Assembly (NCBI RefSeq): GCF_000407365.1
Contig: NZ_ASVU01000001.1
Span: 1,645,501 to 1,709,500 of the forward strand
Direction: 5' to 3'
Length of the DNA stretch: 64,000 nt
DNA from: Enterococcus asini ATCC 700915
Lineage (GTDB): Bacteria; Bacillota; Bacilli; Lactobacillales; Enterococcaceae
The notes under the pieces are model-generated. The model had not been told where the DNA came from. It saw nothing but the letters and a program-made list of their open reading frames with translations, and searched no databases. Below are positions 60,922 through 64,000 of the stretch, piece after piece. The number at the start of each line of letters is the position of its first letter. Position 1 is the stretch's first letter. The translations under genes and the position numbers were made by a program.

Positions 60922-62025
60922 CTAGTCGATAATTTGCAATTCTTTTGGTGTCTTGGTAAATGGCACACAGCCGTCTTCGGTTACGTAGACACAGTCTTCA
61001 ATGCGGACGCCGACTTTTCCTGGAATGTAAATGCCGGGTTCGATGGAGAAGCACATGCCTTTTTCGATAACCAAATCATTGCCTTCTACTAATGAAGGGA
61101 ATTCGTGAACGGTAGTACCGATGCCGTGACCTAGGCGGTGGTTAAAGTACTCCCCGTAGCCTGCTTCTGTAATGACGCCACGGGCAATGGCATCCAACTC
61201 AGCCGCAGTAACTCCAGGACGAACTGCTTTTTGAGCCGTTTCTTGCGCCAAGAGAGTCAAGTTGTAGATTTCTTTTTGGAAAGCAGTTGGTTCTTTGTAG
61301 GCTACGGTTCGAGTGGCATCACTACAGTAACCTTTCCAAACAACACCTAAGTCAAAGAGAACCAATTCATTTTCTTTGATTTGGTTCTTGCCTGGCACAC
61401 CGTGAGGACTAGCCGCGTTGGCACCGGCTAAGACGATGGTGTCAAAGCTCATTTGGGAAACTCCTTGGCGCTTCAATTGGTATTCGATTTCAGCGACGAT
61501 TTCAGCTTCTGGGACGCCGGCTTTAATCGCATTAAAGCCAATGCGGAAGGCTTCGTCTGCCCAAGCGCCGGCTTCTAACATGGTTTTGATTTCGCTATCG
61601 GTTTTAAGCAACATCAAGCGTTGCAAAACTGGAGTGATATCCAAGGAGAAGTCACAGCCGGGAAATAGACCTTGTAGGATTTCAAAACGGTCTAGGGTCA
61701 GGGCATTTTTTTCCAAGGCGATTTTTTTTGGTGCAGGGTAACGGGCCAAAATGGCAGCTTTAATCATTTCCCAAGGATTTTCGCTATCTAAGTAGCCTAG
61801 GACATCGTAAGCCCAGCTGCTGTTTTCCGCGTCTTCGATTTCCAAAGCAGGAGTGAAAAGGAAAGGATCGCCATTAGCGGGAATGAACAAGGCCAAGATA
61901 CGTTCGTGAGGATCACTAGTATAACCGCTGAGATAAGCGATACGGCCAGGATCTGCCACGTATGCGAGATCTGCGCCACTTTGTTGCAAGGATGCTTGTA
62001 GTTCCGTAATCTTTGTTTGATTCAT
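60922..62025 (-). CDS. pepQ: Xaa-Pro dipeptidase / aminopeptidase P family (M24B)
   Basis: 367 residues. The C-terminal pita-bread domain has the metal ligands DLGVVWKGYCSDATRT, RLGHGIGTTVHEFPSL, EKGMCFSIEPGIY and VRIEDCVYVTEDG. Cleaves dipeptides ending in proline; consistent with a peptide-use role near ccpA. ATG 62025 has GAGG before it. The IS200 right end lies only about 15 bases beyond its stop, so the native terminator is gone or lies beyond the IS. Divergent from ccpA. Confidence 0.95.
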   Translation of the reverse strand: MNQTKITELQASLQQSGADLAYVADPGRIAYLSGYTSDPHERILALFIPANGDPFLFTPALEIEDAENSSWAYDVLGYLDSENPWEMIKAAILARYPAPKKIALEKNALTLDRFEILQGLFPGCDFSLDITPVLQRLMLLKTDSEIKTMLEAGAWADEAFRIGFNAIKAGVPEAEIVAEIEYQLKRQGVSQMSFDTIVLAGANAASPHGVPGKNQIKENELVLFDLGVVWKGYCSDATRTVAYKEPTAFQKEIYNLTLLAQETAQKAVRPGVTAAELDAIARGVITEAGYGEYFNHRLGHGIGTTVHEFPSLVEGNDLVIEKGMCFSIEPGIYIPGKVGVRIEDCVYVTEDGCVPFTKTPKELQIID

Positions 62026-62056
62026 CTGGAAAGCCTCTTTTCTTTAAATTACTATC

Positions 62057-62086
62057 ATTATACCACGTTCTTAAAAATACCTGAAA
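62057..62086 (-). promoter_or_regulatory. Predicted promoter of pepQ
   Basis: On the minus strand TTTCAG (62081-62086), 18 bases, extended -10 TGGTATAAT (TATAAT at 62057-62062). Confidence 0.55.
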
Positions 62087-62123
62087 GAAACAGATAATTT
62101 TCATGAAAGGGATAATAAAACGG

Positions 62124-62186
62124 TTGCATTTTGTGAAATATCATGCTATTCTAGCTAAGAAATGTAAAGCGTATTTTCTGAAAATG
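62124..62186 (+). promoter_or_regulatory. Promoter of ccpA with CodY-like site
   Basis: TTGCAT (62124-62129), 17 bases, TATTCT (62147-62152). Downstream TATTTTCTGAAAATG (62172-62186) matches the CodY consensus at 13 of 15, and TGTAAAGCGTATTTTC overlaps a cre-like sequence with one extra base. Confidence 0.5.
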
Positions 62187-62207
62187 CAAAAATAGAGGAG
62201 TAGTAAG

Positions 62208-63209
62208 ATGGATAAACAAACAATTACGATTTATGATGTTGCCCGGGAAGCAAATGTTTCCATGGCCACCGTATCACGGGTAGTCAATGGCAATCCGAAT
62301 GTGAAGCCAACAACCCGTAAGAAAGTCTTGGAAGTCATCGACCGCTTAGACTACCGCCCAAATGCCGTGGCTCGTGGTTTGGCCAGCAAAAAAACGACAA
62401 CAGTTGGGGTTATCATTCCTGACGTGAGCAATATGTTCTTTGCATCATTGGCACGGGGGATTGACGACGTGGCTACGATGTACAAATACAACATCATCTT
62501 GGCCAACTCTGACGGCGACAGCCAAAAAGAAGTCAACGTGTTGAACAACTTGTTAGCAAAACAAGTGGATGGGGTCATCTTTATGGGGCACCACATCACC
62601 GACGAAATCCGTGGGGAATTCTCCCGCTCAAAAACACCAGTGGTCTTAGCTGGTTCCATCGATCCCGATGAACAAGTGGGTTCTGTCAATATCGACTATG
62701 CGGAAGCAACCAAAGATGCAGTGAGCTTGTTGGCACAAAACGGCAACAAGAAAATCGCCTTTGTCAGCGGTGCCTTAATCGACCCAATCAACGGCCAAAA
62801 TCGCTTGAAAGGCTACAAAGAAGCTTTGAAAGCAAATGACTTGGATTACAACGAAGGCTTGGTCTTCGAAGCGAAATACACCTTTAAAGACGGTTTGTCT
62901 TTAGTGGATCGGATTTTGAACAGTGGTGCAACTGCCGCTTTTGTGACAGATGATGAATTAGCCATTGGGATCTTAGACGGCTTAACCGACGCTGGGGTAA
63001 AGGTTCCAGAAGACTTCGAAATCATCACCAGCAACAACTCCTTGTTAACGGATGTGGCGCGACCACGGTTGTCTTCCATTACCCAACCTTTGTATGATAT
63101 CGGTGCGGTTTCCATGCGTCTTTTGACAAAGATGATGAACAAAGAAGAAGTAGACGAAAAAACCATCGTCCTACCTTATGGCATCGACAAAAAAGGCTCT
63201 ACCAAATAA
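62208..63209 (+). CDS. ccpA: Catabolite control protein A
   Basis: 333 residues, LacI family. Helix-turn-helix ITIYDVAREANVSMATVSRVVNGNPNVKP and hinge NAVARGLASKKTTTVGVI match CcpA; then a periplasmic-type core (GVIIPDVSNMFFASLARGIDD). It binds HPr-Ser-P and controls carbon genes at cre sites. ATG 62208 is preceded by GAGGAG. Convergent with the PBP gene, divergent from pepQ, as in E. faecalis. Confidence 0.97.
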   Translation: MDKQTITIYDVAREANVSMATVSRVVNGNPNVKPTTRKKVLEVIDRLDYRPNAVARGLASKKTTTVGVIIPDVSNMFFASLARGIDDVATMYKYNIILANSDGDSQKEVNVLNNLLAKQVDGVIFMGHHITDEIRGEFSRSKTPVVLAGSIDPDEQVGSVNIDYAEATKDAVSLLAQNGNKKIAFVSGALIDPINGQNRLKGYKEALKANDLDYNEGLVFEAKYTFKDGLSLVDRILNSGATAAFVTDDELAIGILDGLTDAGVKVPEDFEIITSNNSLLTDVARPRLSSITQPLYDIGAVSMRLLTKMMNKEEVDEKTIVLPYGIDKKGSTK

Positions 63210-63218
63210 TTTCAAAAA

Positions 63219-63252
63219 AAAGCTCCCGGGATAAAATCCCGGGAGCTTTTTT
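63219..63252. terminator. Bidirectional terminator between ccpA and the PBP gene
   Basis: AGCTCCCGGGAT pairs with ATCCCGGGAGCT over a 3-base loop, with A-run before and T-run after. Confidence 0.95.
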
Positions 63253-63277
63253 GCCATTTTACACCGGCAGCAAAGGA

Positions 63278-64000
63278 TTAATCCTCTGCTGCTTTTTCGT
63301 CTGCTTCGCTACTTGGTGTCGTTTTTTCGTCATTGTCTTTGCTGCTGGAACTAGAGCTGGAATCACCGTCAGTCTCTTTGTCCTTTTCATCCGCTTCTTC
63401 TTTGTCCGTTTTGTTATCGGTTTTCTCACTGCTATTTTTTGTACCGTTACCGAAAATCTTGCCCCAGTAATCTTTGTAATCATCATCGGTACCACCAATC
63501 CCAAATTTATACGTGCTCTTGGCTGGTTCTCCAGTGGACCAAAGCGAAGTAGCGGTTTGGGTCGGTACGGTTTGTTCCTTGCCGTTGATTTTGACCTTGC
63601 CAGGTAATTCACCGGTTGCGGTGGCGACTTCCACTTGTTTGACGCCATCGGCTAACTCAAAGGTATCGTTTAAAGCAAAGATATCTGGATTGGCATTGTA
63701 GATGCGATTGATCAAATAGGCCATGTAGGTCCCGGTACGGGTGCTAGCACCTCGGTCATTTTCCACTTGGTTGTTTTCAATCCCGGACCAACTGCCCACG
63801 GTAATGGAAGGAGTGGAGACGATCAACCAGGAGTCCTTGTAGCCGTCGGATGATCCGGTTTTGCCGACCCAGTCTGCTTGGCCTAAGTACCAGTTGACCC
63901 CGTTTAAGACACTCTTGAAGGGACTGGTCAGCCCATTGTTGATAATGTCTCGCATTAAATCATTCATAATCGAAGCTGTTTCTTTTGTAAAGACTTGTAC
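63278..64000 (-). CDS. Class A penicillin-binding protein, C-terminal part
   Basis: 241 residues are visible; the frame stays open to the right edge, so the start lies outside. The transpeptidase KTG box is in DWVGKTGSSDGYKDSW, and GSWSGIENN and WSTGEPAKSTYKF follow. Class A PBPs (PBP1A type) polymerise and crosslink peptidoglycan outside the membrane. The last 60 or so residues are a hydrophilic tail rich in Ser, Asp, Glu and Lys (after FGNGTKNSSEK). Located convergent with ccpA, as pbp1A is in E. faecalis. Confidence 0.9.
   Translation of the reverse strand, partial: VQVFTKETASIMNDLMRDIINNGLTSPFKSVLNGVNWYLGQADWVGKTGSSDGYKDSWLIVSTPSITVGSWSGIENNQVENDRGASTRTGTYMAYLINRIYNANPDIFALNDTFELADGVKQVEVATATGELPGKVKINGKEQTVPTQTATSLWSTGEPAKSTYKFGIGGTDDDYKDYWGKIFGNGTKNSSEKTDNKTDKEEADEKDKETDGDSSSSSSSKDNDEKTTPSSEADEKAAED

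Noticed and set aside
63259-63648. 129-residue minus-strand open frame over the PBP tail
   Set aside because: Different frame from the PBP; produced by the repetitive Ser/Asp codons, Lys/Arg-rich without motif.
1-64000. CRISPR array, tRNA, rRNA, prophage or toxin-antitoxin locus
   Set aside because: No regularly spaced repeats, no cloverleaf or rRNA blocks, and no phage or toxin gene signatures were seen.

Overview
This window is low-GC Firmicutes (Lactobacillales) chromosome and most probably Enterococcus or a close relative. Gene order supports this: sepF-yggT-ylmH-divIVA-ileS, zwf beside an EfaR-type regulator, secA-prfB-ftsEX, pst-phoU followed by liaXYZ, hprK-lgt-gpsA-galU, and ccpA convergent with a class A PBP. 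Base composition looks higher in G+C than E. faecalis. No species is assigned. I found 57 protein genes (two cut by the window edges), one T-box riboswitch and one IS200-type insertion sequence. I saw no rRNA, tRNA or CRISPR array.

Layout. 1-5.8 kb: end of the division cluster (yggS end, sepF, yggT, ylmH, divIVA), then a T-box and ileS. 6.1-12.1 kb: two-subunit glutamate synthase gltBD behind a promoter with a CodY-like box. 12.1-15.8 kb, minus strand: zwf, an EfaR/MntR-type repressor and an M29 aminopeptidase. 16-24.2 kb: TetR regulator, YbjQ protein, map, YihY, a TagO/WecA-type transferase with a long charged tail, an ABC ATPase plus permease without a binding protein, and a CadA-type metal ATPase. 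24.2-29.5 kb: an unannotated 51-residue gene, a TetR regulator and a divergent giant 2-hydroxyacyl-CoA dehydratase activase-like protein. 29.6-33.8 kb: GntR regulator with a palindromic operator in its own promoter, peptide transporter dtpT with a CodY box, yigZ, a DUF7662-like small protein and a lone PTS IIB. 33.8-36.5 kb: comFA-comFC and hpf.

36.7-53.1 kb: secA, prfB with its programmed frameshift, ftsEX, cls, pstS-C-A-B-B-phoU, liaXYZ, and a sodium-pump decarboxylase beta subunit with a tiny partner gene. 53.1-64 kb: pepF (minus), hprK-lgt-gpsA-galU, a DUF948/YtxH pair, the IS200 element, pepQ divergent from ccpA, and the C-terminal end of a penicillin-binding protein.

Themes. The window is mostly core envelope, translation and regulation. 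CcpA and HprK belong to the same carbon-control circuit. CodY-like boxes lie at gltB, dtpT, pepF and ccpA, which would join glutamate synthesis, peptide uptake and peptide breakdown in one nitrogen response. liaXYZ, cls, secA and ftsEX are envelope and membrane-stress genes. The observations most worth following are: a tandem PhoP-type box located after pstS instead of before it; an apparent AUC start in yggT; the IS200 element with a 17-bp repeat burying its transposase start and a structured tail at the 3' end of pepQ; a 51-residue gene missing from length-filtered annotation; and several orphan parts (PTS IIB, ABC transporter without binding protein, decarboxylase membrane subunits, activase without dehydratase).
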